From Eutreptiella sp. 'Long Island Sound 2002' (lineage: Eukaryota > Euglenozoa > Euglenophyceae > Eutreptiales > Eutreptiaceae): a stretch of 64,000 bases of DNA. Positions 30,859 to 44,700 of this stretch are shown in pieces (positions within the stretch are counted from its first letter, which is position 1; every line of letters starts with the position of its first letter). A model generated the notes under the pieces. It had not been told where the DNA came from and ran no database searches. It saw only the letters and a program-made list of their open reading frames with translations. The position numbers were made by a program, and so were the translations under genes. Location of the stretch: contig OZ038387.1 in the NCBI GenBank assembly GCA_964036045.1, positions 15,411,920 to 15,475,919 on the forward strand, in the 5' to 3' direction.

Positions 30859-33800
30859 CTGCAAAGGGGAGGGTGGGTGAGGCGCACAAAATGCATCAGT
30901 CCAATGCGGTGCATGCGTGGCCGTCGCAAGGACATGACGTGACGCACCGTACACAGAGGGCGCAACGCAGTTTCTACCGGTGGGTCAGGGCTACAGCAGG
31001 CGACGCAAGAATTCTGACTTGAGAGTGGCAACTTTACCTCACTCTCGAAAACAACCAATGTGTTTGTCCAGTACGCGCCCGCCATTTACGACCCCTGCTG
31101 ACCCCTGCATCTTCACTCCCAACCTGGCTCGATAATCGCCCCCCATCCTGAACGTATTCCTGGGACAATCCTGAAGCTGTCACAACGGGAGTCCTCGCAA
31201 GGTCATACAGCTAGAGCACCAACTGAACCACATCTCCCACCTCTTCAGCCATGGCTGTTGCTACCTCTTGGTAAGACTCACACACTATATCATCGTATAC
31301 TTGCGCTCTCTCCAGCAGCACCAGCACTACACCAACCCCACCCCCCGCAAATCAGCGAAGAAATCCCAACAAATCGTCGAACAAATCGGCGGACCGATTT
31401 TTCGGCAAAACAGGTTCCCAGTGCCCTGGATCTCAGTCCCAGGCCCCAAACACACCTTCCTTTTGGTTGCTCAGTAGTTGGAGTCATGTGGAAACCCAAA
31501 ATATCTCTCGGTTTTGGAAAAAAAATTTGTCTCTCGGTCTGTACATGGTTCCTGAGCCGCATTTTGGCAGTGTCAGGCAGTGGTCCAGTAGAAAATACCC
31601 TGATCTACAAATTGGCTGGTGTGGGTTCAATTCCTGGGCCGATTTGTTTCTGCATTTTTTGTCACTTGTCTTGCTGAGAAAATAGGTTTTCCATGCACAA
31701 ACAAAGCCTGCCAGAAGAAGATGAATGCACACAGGCTTCCCATTTGCATCTCACTGTGTGCTGGGTGGGTGTGCAGCTCTGATCTGCAACCAAATTTTCG
31801 TCTCTCGGGGGCTGATGATGAGGTGCTTGAAGAATGGTGGCTGAAGAACGCACTGGGGCGTGCAGAGCGAACACATAAGTTGCAAACTGCCGTCTGACCA
31901 GCATCAGGGTATTTGTCCAGCAGAAAATTTTGATCGCTAGGGGACAAAGAAGCCCAGGGGACCAGAGATGCGTCTTTCTGTGGGGTAAAAACACTTCATG
32001 GTGCCAATCTGAAGAACCAATATGGAAAGAAAAGGTATTATCCAGTATCCCAAAGTAAATGATGCACATCTTAGGTTGACACCTCCAAATCAGGTGTCCT
32101 AGAATCCCAGAAGCCCCAACAAGTCGGCAGAACGAATCAGCAAAATCACAGAAACCCAAAGAATCGGCAGAACGAATCGGCGAAATTGAGAAACCCAACA
32201 AATCGGCAGAACAAATCGGCGAGGTCGGCCGAATTCATCCGCTGATTTGGGGGGGGATTGCTACTCCCCCACTATGGCGCAAGCGCTGGGCTACTGTCGC
32301 AAACAATACCCAACACAGCACACGTCTGGTCCCTGAATGACAGCACACTTCAGAATCACCTGATCGCTGATACACCAAAGCACACTGTTGTGATGTGCAG
32401 AAGCAATTCTTGTGCGCAAAACCCAGCCCCTCTTTCCCATTAAAATGGGTCTTTTTCCCAATCATCGCATCTTCTCAACAAAAAACGGGAAAATCAGATG
32501 ACTTCGCCGTGCTTCCCACCGATTCATGAAGGGTTTGAACAGAACAACAGTCAGATGGCGCATACTCATGAAAAAAAATGGGGCAGAATGTGGAATACGC
32601 ACGCACGCGCGCGCGCGTGCTTTAAGCATGATTCGAATGGAGGCCTTGGTATATGCACGTGCGCACATACCGCATCTGCCGTCTGGTCCACTATCTCCGC
32701 ATGCTCACCACTCGCCTTGCCACTGGTTTGTCTGCCCAAGACTAACAATGAGCATCCTGCCACAGCACTGTGTAATGCTCCTTGTTGGGACCTCGAACCA
32801 TGCTCAATGCAGGCACCCCATAGGCCAAAAGTCCCAATCCCCTGCAGCCACTGGACTTGTTTAGAAAGGGAGAAGGATAAGACGGGGATGGTCTGTAATC
32901 TTTGAGGTCAACAAAAAAAAACATTGAGGAAGCCCTGCGAGGATCGCAACATTCAGGTCTAAAGGCGAAAAATCAGCATCTCTGCAAATGCGAGCCCAAC
33001 AGACGGCAAATTGTGGGCTCACCAGCGGCAATTGTGGCCAACCGACGTCCGTTGTGCACCAACCAACGGTGGCTGTAGGGCCGTCAACGTTGGTCGGGCT
33101 CCACTTTTTCATTCATTCGTTTCATTTTCATTCCTATTTACAGGAAAACTCTCGCCCACTGAGGAATGCCCTGGGCAAGCCTGCAGCCATTGCATGCGCA
33201 AGGAGCCAAGCACGAAATGAGTGCCAGACCTCTTCTGAGCTCGCGGTCCTGCTCCCCGTGAGCATCCAGGTAAAGACTGGGCAGCTCCGAAAAGCGCTTG
33301 TTGCGCATCACAAACAGCGTCGTCCGCTTTGTGAAGAGGTATATGCCCTGGCCACCACCACACTTGAGCGAATGTGCTGCGCACTCCCCCATATTGTCCA
33401 TCGTACAGCACCGGACGACACCGCTGCGACATGTGTGAGGGCAGTGCAGGTGTTGAGGCGACGTGTTGGGTTTGGGTGTAGGATGTTTGGGAAACCCTTT
33501 CGGTACCGCAGGATGAGGGCAGCGGGAGATGGGGGAAGGGGGAGCGTAGCGCCGGAGCTTACCAGAAGCGCACGGTAGTGTTGACCCCGGGGCCCTTCAG
33601 CAGAGGCCCTTCCACATCCCGTCACAATGCCCAAAACCACCAAACGCAGCATTGCTCTGGAACGGACCACATCCGATGTCTACGTGAGTGTCGGCAACCG
33701 TTTGGTGCATCGTGTGTCCAAACGCCCTGAGGGACTCCCGTGACTGGCCGCAGCTGTGCTCTATTATTTGGGGCGGGGAGTAACAGTCGAAGCGGAGTGG

Positions 33801-36800
33801 GCTTGCCACTTCATATTTCCAGTTCCATGCACTCAGGTGTGCTCTGCGGAGGCGTGCCTCCGGGCAGTGTGCCTGGGGGAGTCTTTACGCGGGGAGGGGG
33901 CAGGGGGTGTTTCGGGTGGTGGGCAATATCCACAATTAGACTCCAACCGGGTCTGCTCCCCACGGCCTTCATCGTCCACTGTCCATTTACCCGCCATCAG
34001 GACGCACTTCACCAGTGCCATCAAGGCGTCTCTCCCGTTTCCCTTCCCTGCCGACTGTGTTCCGCTGGCTATAGGGTCCTCTGGGCTGAGGACTCTACTG
34101 GGCTAAGCGTGCATACCAGTCAGTGGTGAACCCTGAGCCGTGTGTGCTTGTTGCTGGGGTCGGCGGGCTTTCAGCCTTGGGGGGGGGGGGGATACAGCCC
34201 TCTGGCTAGACCCCGCTATGGGATACAGATGCAGATGCGTGTGCACGACCGGCACTGTTCTGAACAAAACAGGAGTGCAAAGCAAAAGTCGAAGAAAGAA
34301 GCTCTTCAGTGACATGTCATAGGCGCCTTTCGCTGCAGTAAAGATGACGGCACATGGAGTACAATCGCTTACTGCACCTAAAGTCCTATGAACTATCAAT
34401 CGGTGGACTATGGCAGCACATGGTGCCGCAGTGGTCCGGACATATACTCACAGCGTCTCAGCAGTAGTCCCCCCTCCCCCGGTGGACGCCCCAGTCCACC
34501 CGCGGTTCAGCAGACAGGGAACGCGATAGCCCGTGGAGTGCTAGGAGATCTGTGGACCAGTCACCGCAGAACGCTGTACAGGTGCCCTCATGGGGGATGT
34601 GCCATGAGGCATATGATGACCGATGCCAGGTGGCTGATCGAGAGAGCCAGACTAACAGGTCGTTTACAGTGTCTGACAGCGATTGTGGCAGCCCAGGTGA
34701 AAGAAAAGAAACCCAGCGAACTGTCAAGGGCACATCCCATTGCGTCTTTGCTAGTACGCGATGTACCGCCGCCGTGATGGACGCGCGCACAGGCGAAGCC
34801 GGATATTCAGATAAAGCTGCCAATTGCGTCCATGTGGCACAAGACAGCAAAAAGGAGCCCCAGGAGTGGATAAAGGGAAGGGTGTTAGCTAGGGCGGAGA
34901 GGAACACATTGGTTGTCCGACGGGTGGTCGTGGCCCAGTGACTTTGTAGTGGTGCTCCGTGTTTCAGGCGCCACACAAAATCCAGTGCATTTGGGTGTGT
35001 GTATGCAAGTGTGCAGGAGGGTGAGGCAAAAATGGACACTCCCATGCAGAGCACCTGATTTGTCATACACTCTCCGTGACATACCAGATCTGGATTTTTG
35101 TCTCTGCATGGGCACAGTACCCGCAGGTTCCAAATGGACTCCATCGTTATGCATACGACATACATTGCACTGTGGGGGGTAGGGCCTTTGGAGGCAACCA
35201 TGAGGTTGTCCCTAAACTGGCGCAGGGCCACTACGGCATTGCTGGGGAGGCGCCACTGGAGGATACCAGCATCGGTCACGGACATCTCTCCGAGATTACG
35301 CATCAGCGAAACCATCTTCTTACATATCCACACACAGTGGAGGTCCGCTGACTGTGCGCTGAATGATCCACCCATGGGGATCGCGCCCGAGCGGCGCCAC
35401 GGTTCTCCCGAGGCCAGTACCACGTTATCCCGTGTTAGCGAAAATTCCACAAGGGAGACCAGTTCATCCATAGGCATGAAGTGAAAAGCACCTTTCTTGG
35501 CTTGTCCGGCCCGGTCTAATTGGCTATTTTCCTTGTGAATACTCCAACCCAGCGTGGATGCACGCTGGCGGCGGCGTGCTTTTAACCAAGCGGCGGCTTC
35601 TTTCATGTGCTAAATGACAAGGGAGGGGGGGGTGTGGTTGAACTGGTCTTTGCAGTCGGCTTCACCTATGCATTCAGGGGACCAGGAGTTGCTGCACCCA
35701 GGCTCCCATGTCCGACAGGTTTAAGACCAGGAAGGTTGCAGGGAGTTCAGCAACAAGGGTGCGGACGAAGCAGGTGTAGGCCCGAGCTGCGACTCTCAGG
35801 TGGGAATGGGCTATAACAGGGGATGAGGCAGCAGCAATGGGGCGCCAGAAAATTTCAATGTGTATGCGGGATTTGGCCTTACCTATGAGGTAGAGTAGCG
35901 CCAGCCTTGCTTTGGCGTTAACAAGCCAACCATTACCTTGTGCCTGGGACTGCAGGGTGTGTAGAATGGACTGGGCGGTTACCGTTTCCTTGCAATATTC
36001 CTGACCCGCAAGAAAGGTGTGCAAGGCATCCCATGCTCAAGCCCGGCAAAATCCCTAGAGTAGTCGTGGGCCTTTGTCGACTACCCTTATTATAGCGTGT
36101 TCCGAGATGGTTCGGGCTATATCTTGGACACGACGACAAAGACAGCCCCCGTCGGAGAACAAGGAAGGGGGTAGGAGGGAGGCGAGGAAGTCATCAGGGG
36201 GGGGGTGGAACATGCAGGGCTTGTGCCAGGTTTGTCAGGCTCTTTAGGGTTGCCTGGCGGGACTTGTGCCCTCTGCAGGGGAGGGGGGGTGTGCTGCGGA
36301 GGGCGGATCCTGGGTAGACAATGGTAACTGGAAGCAGTCAGAAGTGACCATCAACCGTCTATACAGGCCCTGCTTGCGCCCAGATCGGGTATGTGAGTTC
36401 ATTGTAGGTGCATGGGGGGCACCCTAGGAGACCAAATGATTTGTTGCTGTGCGTTTCGAAAGCGCAACGTACATTTAATGGGACGGTGCGGACAATAACG
36501 ATCCGCGCTCGTACTGCTTGTCTCTGGGCCCTAGTGGCAGGCATGGACTGGACCAATCTAGTTATAGCTCGTGTGATGGCAGGGGTTTGCATGCCAGTGA
36601 GGTACGGAACTCGTACCGCTGTTGTGTGTATGAGTGGCATCTGGAATTGCGCAGCCAGGGATTGTAACTCTTTTGAAATGGCTGATTTGCGAGCATAGTC
36701 CCTATCCTGTGTGGCAATTTGCAGTTGTCGTGTGAGTGCATGTATTCGTTTGCTGTGTTGAGGCGGTGGTGTAGGGGATGTATGGTCTGCATGGACGGCA

Positions 36801-38731
36801 GGGGCACAGTCGTTGATGGCCCGGTGTTTGAGCCGGTACCACCAGTCTCTCTCAAGGAAACACACTAGGTTTTCGTCTGTGGTGAATTGCAGGGGTATGG
36901 GGGTCCATTCAGCAAGTCCGCTGACACGGAGCAGGTCATGGAAAGACGAGTCCTCGGCGCACGCCGCTGCTGTTGTGTGGTGTTTGCGGAGACGATGAAG
37001 GAGGGGGAGGGTGGTCTTGCCGACATATATGCAGAGCATATATACGTGCACCATGGTATAAATTAAGTTACCAGGTGGGGGGGTTGACAGCAACCATTCG
37101 TGTAAGTGTGAGGACCCCCGGGAAGCTGCAAAACTGGGTGGGATGTGTAAGGCAAGTAGGGAACACGAGCTTCAACCATTGTTGCCCATACTCCTAGGTT
37201 GCTGGAGGTTGCCGGAGGCTAGTGCAGCATGGGCCCCTTGTGAGTACAATCACAACAGTTGTTGATTGTGGCAGTCTATGACCCAGATGGATGAAAAACC
37301 TGACCGATGTGCATGGAAAAAGCAGTGTAGGCGCAAGAGTTGTGTATCAGAGAGGGTGGTTCGGCCGCATTCCGTGCCATATAGACCCCCCCCCTCAAAG
37401 GGCTCAATTGACGGGCCCCCAAAAATCCTACCAAGACGGACCCCGGGGCCCGGACCAAAATTTTGGCCAAAAATGAAAATGAGATTTTTGGAATCAGCGC
37501 GTCGAGGGGGATCAGAAAACTCATCATTTGCCATGTACTTGTTGAAAAATACATTTTTGACCATTTTTTCAATGGTAAAAAAAATATGGGGTGCCTATGG
37601 TGCCAGAGTTCATAACAACTGATTGACGGTCCCATCAATTTGAGCCCTTTTCCCAAACCTCCCAGTTTAGGGGGCTCTGTTGACCCTGCCCTCCCTCCGT
37701 TGAAACCCGGCGTCCCCTGGCCCTACTCAGCCCACGCTGCCTTGGGCATCAAGACGGGACCTTGGGTTGACAAACCCGGTGGGTACAGGCAGTTGGTTAA
37801 GTGTGGTGGTGGTGTGGGGACGGGGGGGGGTGGAGGTGAGAGTGGAATGCCTGTACTGCTGCTGACAGCCACCCACTGAACACTCCACTCCTGCCCCCCA
37901 TAAAGGCTCCTCCGGTCATGGCTTCTGTTGCCGAGGAGCTTTGCCACAAAGACTATGGGCGTCCGTCCGTGGGTCCTACCAGTTCCGGCAGCTGCGCACT
38001 GGGCCGTCTCAATTTGGGGGCATCTGGTGCTGACCTCCAGTTCTGGCAGGTGCCGCGAACCCCCCCCCCCCCCCCAGCACTGCCTGTGCCCGCATCCCCC
38101 CACGGGGATCTCCGGGCCTCTGATGTTGGCCCCGGGAGCTGCACTCTGCACCGGCGGCTCTGCGTGAGGCTGTTTCATGGTCCGTGTTATGCCTACCACC
38201 GCTTCCTTGAGGGTGGAAGAAGGTTGCCCACAACCGCTTGCATGGGGGTAGCGCTGCAAATGGTACGCATGTATCTGCATATCTGTATGTCAGCAACATG
38301 TCTACCACCGCTTCCCTGGGGGGGCGGAAGAAAAGTGTCCGCGATTGCTTGCGTTGGGGCTGTTTCTTTTTGGCTTCCCTGCACCAAGAGCACCATGTGT
38401 CACGGGCTTGGGCTGGGGGGTACGGACAGTTGTTGGGGAAAACTCAAGCACGGGGGTGCCCTGCCACAAGCCTGTGGTGCCACTGTCAAGACCTGCATGG
38501 ACAGGCTGTGCCTCCCCTGCGATAGGGCGCCCCTCACACAGCGCATTCCCCTGAATCGAACCTTCCCACGCACAGAAGCTGTGCCTTTCCTGTGACATGC
38601 GCAGCTGCAGTGGCTCCTGGGGAGACCGTCACAAGGAACTTTGGGATGCACAATCAGTAACTGGGAATGTGAAGCACCAATGCATGGCCTGCGAGCGTGG
38701 TGGCCCATGATCGCCGGGTCTGGGTGGCCAT

Positions 38732-38778
<47 letters not shown>

Positions 38779-41700
38779 CGCGCGCGTGAGAGCAAATCCT
38801 GGATGTCTTCACTTCATTCGTCCGTAAGACATGGACCGCCCGACTGATTGCATCGCAATTCCGCTTCCCAAGCGTCCAGTCGGAAAATGGCAGGCAATGC
38901 AGCAACTCATTGCAGCAAACTACTGACCCCCGTGCAGTCGCCTGCACGCAGTGCCCTCCATTGCTCAACAGTGTTGTCGCCTGCGCATGCAGTGCCGAAG
39001 TCCCTCCATTATTCAGCCATGCCGTCGTCTGCACGTACATGGCTGCTCTTTTACTGCGTACTGGCGAACTACTGACGCACCGGAGACAATCAGAGAAATG
39101 CGCACGCTGCTCTTCAGGCCGTCTGCGTACCGCAGTGCGCATGCCTTCTGACTGAGAGCACAGGGGCATACCCTCCCTGTGCGCAGAGCAGCTCCCCGCA
39201 CAAGAGGCATAGGACCGGGATCTCCGGAGGCTTCGTGCTGGGGCAGTTCTTGCAGCGCTTTGCGTAGAACTTCTGCGCCAAGCGCTGGTACAGGGCGGGA
39301 AGTGGGAGCAGTGTGAAGGGGTACGTATTGCCGGCGATCTGGGGCGCGATGGGCATGTATGTGCCCTGCAAACAAAAGGCGGTGCACAGGCAAAGGACAG
39401 GGACAGCAGCGGCCGCAGGGGGAGCAGATGCCAAGTGCATCCCAGTGACATTTCAGGGAGTTCATGTCAAGGGTTTTGTTTTGTCAGGGGGTTGCCTTGC
39501 AACATCCGCAACGTATGCTGGGCGGAGGGTGCAGGAGGATGCGCAGCATGCGTTCACGGTGGATCCGTGGGGGGTCGTTGTGATGCCAGTCCACCGTGAG
39601 GCAGTTCATAGCGTGCAATTGGATGGTAGCACCGGGAATTTCACGATCATGGGGGCCAGGGTGTGGGTCGCAGGGTGCAATGAGAGGCAGTGGCAGGCAG
39701 GGGCAGGGGCATGCGGCGGGGATCAGGGGAGGGGGCGATGGTTCGGCCCACACTTCGAGAAAACTTCGAGAAAACTTCGAGAATACTCGATGGCCTTCTG
39801 GTGTCGCCTGTGCAGGCGCTGTGAGGACCCCTGGGGCTCCCATGCCCCCATATATGTCCATATACTCGTGTGTATGCGCATATGGCGTACGCGTCTCTGT
39901 TAGCGCCATGCATACACGACGTACACACGCTTGCGCGTATCTGCGGGAAAACAAAAACGCGTATACTGAAGCCATATCCCTGCGACCTGGAGGCTGCAAT
40001 GCCCTGGCTCAAGACTCCCCGGTGGTCTCAGCGTTAGGCTCCCCGCCCTCCCCACCGGGCCTGGAGCACCAGGCCACACTTACCCGCCACATGCAAGCCC
40101 CCCCCCCCCCCCCGCGCGCTGCCCACACACGTGCACGCACGTGAACCACGTGCTCGGCCTCGGAGGTGGCGAGGAAAAAGCTTACTGGCTGCCTCACGAC
40201 TGCAATCGCACGGGGGGAGCTGTGCGCAGGGCACGACTGTGGGGCGGGGGGGCACGCTTCTTGACTGCCAAACGGCACGGGTGGCGTTGCCTTGCAGGCT
40301 GCGTCCCACACTACCACGGCCGGGGTGCACACGGGGCAGTTGGGGGGGTCCCAGGGCACGCTGAGCGCTTCCCCGCCCTGGGGACCCGCCTGGAATGGCT
40401 CTCGGGTTGCCCCGCTACAGCCCCGGTAGTCCTGGGGGCCTTGCGGCCTGGCCTCTCCTTGGGTGGGTGGGGCTGGGGGGCGGGGGGCTGGAGTGGAGGC
40501 TGGCAGACTGAATGCGGGCCCACCTTGTGGACGTACTCCTCATCATCATCCTCTTCCTCTTCGTCCTCCTCCTCCTCATCGTCCTCCTCCAGAAATTCGC
40601 TGCTGTCCCCGTCCAGGGCGTCCTGCAGCATGTCCATCATAGGCGGCGAATCGTCATAATCCGTGTCCTCTTCTCCATCCGCCCCCTCATCTTCAGTGGT
40701 ATCATCCGGTACATGGAACTGAGGCGGGCAGATGATGCAAGTATTGCACACAAGAAGGCAACTTTCAATGCATCGCGTCGACATCTACATCCAAATTCCA
40801 GACGGCGTGTTCATCGCCAGCGTGCTGTGCAATACTGCTAATTAGTTGGCATGTGGTAAGGCATGCCCACGTACATCAAAACATGTACACGCAAGCACCC
40901 GGCAAGTGACAAATGTATGATGGAGGGCGGTGCACGCGGTTGTTGGTTGTACGCCCTGACGCAAACGTAGTGTGTGCGTACAGAGTGAACACTGTGTGTG
41001 TCTGTGAAGAGGGCTGAGTATGTGGGACGAGGGATGCAGGGTTTGCTGCTGGGGCGGCAAAAGTTAATACGTGGTGGGGATTCTCAGTGTATGTGTGTGC
41101 GCATGCCTGTCTGTGTAGCAATGCCCTTTGGGCTGTGCAGTGACCACATCATACAGATGCAACGCACCGTCTCGTGCCTCTGTGGGTCGCTTAGCACTTA
41201 GCACTTAGCACTCCTTGGGGGCTTCAATTGGTCAGGTGTGGACCCGCCACTCAGCTCCAGCCGCGCCTGCCTCACGGCCTTCATTGCCAACTCAGTTCCA
41301 AGATTGTTCGTGTCACGCGGACAGCGTACTGCAGTTCTTTCCTTCCCTCCTCCCTGAATGGGGCAAGAGTCGGGCTGCATCTACTGGGTTCAGGGCATTG
41401 TCGCCGTCGGGGGGAGGGGGAGGGGGAGGGGGAAGGGGGGATGGGACCCAAAAGTTTGTGTACCACAAATGGCCCGACAAGATTTTCCCTCTTGTAAATT
41501 TCGTTTGTTCCCACTGTGATCACTTTGGGGGGGGGGGGGGGTCCAGGGGGGGACGCCCCCTCCTCCTGCGGTGTACGGCCATTCTAATACTTCCCTGTCC
41601 CCCGGCCCCACACCTCCGGGCGCTTGCAGACCCCGGCGCGGCTGAAAGGTCGTCCCCTCGACATACTGAACCGCGCAGCCCCACCCACGGCCCCTCGAGA

Positions 41701-44700
41701 CTGCCTTCCAGACACGGCCCCAGACACACCGGATCGTCAACGGGCGGCGCCGGAGGGCTCGTCTGGGGCTGCCCCGAAGCACTGGCCCCGGGCTCTGAGC
41801 CATCTTTCTTGCGCTTCTTGCGAGGGCCTTCGCCCTTGCGGGATGCGGCGGAGCTGCTGTACGGCGTGGGGGTTGCCGCCGTCGCGCTGGCCAACTGCGC
41901 CAGCCACTTGGACATCGGAGACGTGGTGGGGTCGCTGCTGCTGAAGACACACGGCGGGAGACCCAAGCGATGATTCGCTGAGGTGAGTCACACATGAAAT
42001 GACGCCGATCCGACGATCCGATGAGGGCCGATCCGACGGAGGCAAACCATCAAATGTGTGTGGGTCCTACTGACGAACACATCCGATGTGGGTGGGTCCA
42101 GCTGAGACAAACTGGAGAGGGGGATATTCCGTGTCGAGGAAAATCTGAATCTATAACTTCTGGCCCGACAAAACCTGTGCCATATCTTAAAAGTGAGCGA
42201 ACAAAATACGCACAGTTGGCACAAGTTGCTCATGAGAAACACTGGACAGTTCCTGGTGGCATTGTACGAGTGAGCAAGGGACAGCCTAGCATATACCTAT
42301 GTAGATTCTTAAAAGCACCAATCAAATTTTGCACAGAATTTGTTCAACTGAAATTGCAGCCCGTTTATTTTCCCCCTTTCCGGTACATCAGATCAGGAAG
42401 GGTGCTACTCAGGCACACATCAGATGTGGCTGGGTGTGACTGAGGTTGTGCAGGCTGGTCCTACTGACGAAATTTAAGTGCTCTGCCCATAAATGTGGTT
42501 GGACTCAGGCGTTTGAGCAGCCAATTGTCGTGGAAAATCCTACTGCGTGCCACTTTCCGCGCCGGGTATCGGTGTCCATGCACGAAAGGCACAGCTCAGG
42601 GGATACGCTCTGCGTCCCATGCCAATCCCCACCACCGTGGCCTTGTCGCAGCCCTGCACAGTCTCTGGGCCTCCACAACCCCCACCAGGGCCGTGCGCGT
42701 ACTTGAGGGGCCGAATCAGCGCTTCACATGCGCTTCCCACGATGTCCTCGGGATTCGGTAGCTGCAGGTATGAGGCCAGCACACTGAGCGTGTAGCTGTC
42801 AGCCTCGGGGGTGGCCAACATGACGGGCGGCCCTGGGGCTGTGGCAGGCGAGGCCGAATACGTGCTGGAGTCGTCCACGTGGCCCGGAATGTGGGGTAGA
42901 GGAGCCCCTGAGGCGAAACAGGAGACGTTGTGGGCTCAGGGCGTGATCCGCGCAAAGTCAAATGGAGAGGCAGGCAGGCCGGATGAAGGGCAGGGAAATG
43001 GACGGCCATTGTTGTGTGTTGCGTTGTAATCTTCTAGGATTACAGAATGCAGAACATGTGTCAATGGGAGCAACTCAGTGCTGTCAGCGCGGGGGGTAGG
43101 GGGGTGTTTCGATTGATTCTGGACCCTGCCTGACACACCGCGGCGTGAGCAGGGGTTCCAGATGGGAGGGAGGGGGTGTCAAGAATTTTGGCTTTTTTTG
43201 ACACTTTTGAATTCCCGATTAAATTCTGCACATTATTAAATACAAAAAAGACAAACACAAGTGGGGGTGGGCTGGAGTGGGTCGGGGGGGTGAGTGAAGA
43301 CAAAATCAGCTATTCTGGCAGACACACCAATGAACCTGCGAATGCACCCAATGAGAGACTCGAGAGCACATGGTTTCGAACTGTACTGGAGGGTTTTGAC
43401 GAGGAGGCTGGCCCCAACAAGGATTTGGAGGGCTAAAAGCAGGGTATGACACCACAGCTGACTGGATAATGACATGAGCAACGGATAATGCAAGCGTCAG
43501 CGGCTGATGCAACTGCTCGCGGACATTAGGGAACCTATTAGGGAACCTAATAGGGAACCAATTAAGGAACCTATTAGCGAAACTATTAGGGAAGCAATTA
43601 GGTAACCAATTAGGGAACCTATTAGGGAACCAATTTGGGAACCTATTAGGGAACCTATTAGGGAACCTATTAGGGAACCTATTAGGGAACCTATTAGGGA
43701 GCCAATTAGGGAACCTAATGGGGTCCGGTTCGTCTCGTGTTCGGGTCCGGTTCGGGTCCGCTTCGGGTCCGGTTCGGGTCCGCTTCGTGTCCGGTTCGTG
43801 TATGGTTCGGGTTCGGTTCGGGTTCGGTTCGGGTCCGGTTCGGGTCTGGTGTTGGATTCGGGTCCGGTTCATGTCCGGTTCGTGTCCGGTTCGTCTCCGG
43901 TTCGGGTCCGGTTCGGGTCCGCTTCGGGTCCGCTTCGGGTCCGGTTCGGGAACCTATTAGGGAACCTATTAGGGAACCAATTGGGGAACGCATTAGGGAA
44001 CCTATTAGGGAACCTATTACGGAACCTATTAGAGAACCAATTAGGGAACCTATTAGGGAACCAATTAGGGAACCTATTAGGGAACCTATTAGGGAACCTA
44101 TTAGGGAACCTAATAGGGAACCAATTAAGGAACCTATTAGGGAAACTATTCGGGAACCAATTAGGTAACCAATTGGGGAACCTATTAGGGAACCTATTAG
44201 GGAACCTATTAGGGAACCTAGTGGGGAATCTATTAGGGAACCTATTACGGAACCTATTGGGGAACCTATTAGGGAACCTATTAGGGAACCAATTCGGGAA
44301 CAGATTAAGGAACCTATTAGGGAACCTATTAGGGAACCGATTAGGGAACCTATTGGGGAACCTAGTGGGGAATCTATTAGGGAACCTATTAGGGAACCTA
44401 TTGGGGAACCTATTAGGGAACCTATTAGGGAACCTATTAGGGAACCTATTAGGGAACCAATTAGGGAACCAATTAGGGAACCAATTAGAGAACCTATTAG
44501 GGAACCTATTAGGGAACCAATTGGGGAACCTATTAGGGAACCTATTAGGGAACCTATTAGGGAACCTATTAGGGAACCTATTAGGGAACCTATTAGGGAA
44601 CCTATTAGGGAACCAATTAGGGAACCAATTAGGGAACCTATTAGGGAACCTATTGGGGAACCTATTAGGGAACCTATTAGGGAACCAATTAGGGAACAGA

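Larger units (their letters stand above)
31090..33220. other. UBR intron with repeat block
   Basis: The 2.4-kb last intron (30859-33229). Its main content is the block at 31330-32260, listed separately, and a CG/AC-rich CGCACGCACGCGCGCGCG run near 32602. No exon seen. Confidence 0.5.
34458..37110 (-). mobile_element. Penelope-like retroelement with N-terminal GIY-YIG endonuclease (Chlamys/Naiad-type order), degraded
   Basis: On the minus strand a GIY-YIG domain (37093-36359) precedes reverse-transcriptase motifs (about 36250-34458). Classical Penelope-like elements carry GIY-YIG after the RT. The reversed order is known from the Chlamys/Naiad group described in green algae, protists and invertebrates. 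The RT is broken by a stop after the nuclease ORF, two close stops near 36005-36040 and a frameshift between 35674 and 35606. The element sits, in the gene's orientation, in the 5.7-kb UBR intron (33424-39171). Terminal repeats and target duplications were not found. Confidence 0.75.

Noticed and set aside
37266-37622. Plus-strand ORF upstream of the Penelope-like element
   Set aside because: Low-complexity, without motif, and overlapping repeat-like AT-rich sequence.
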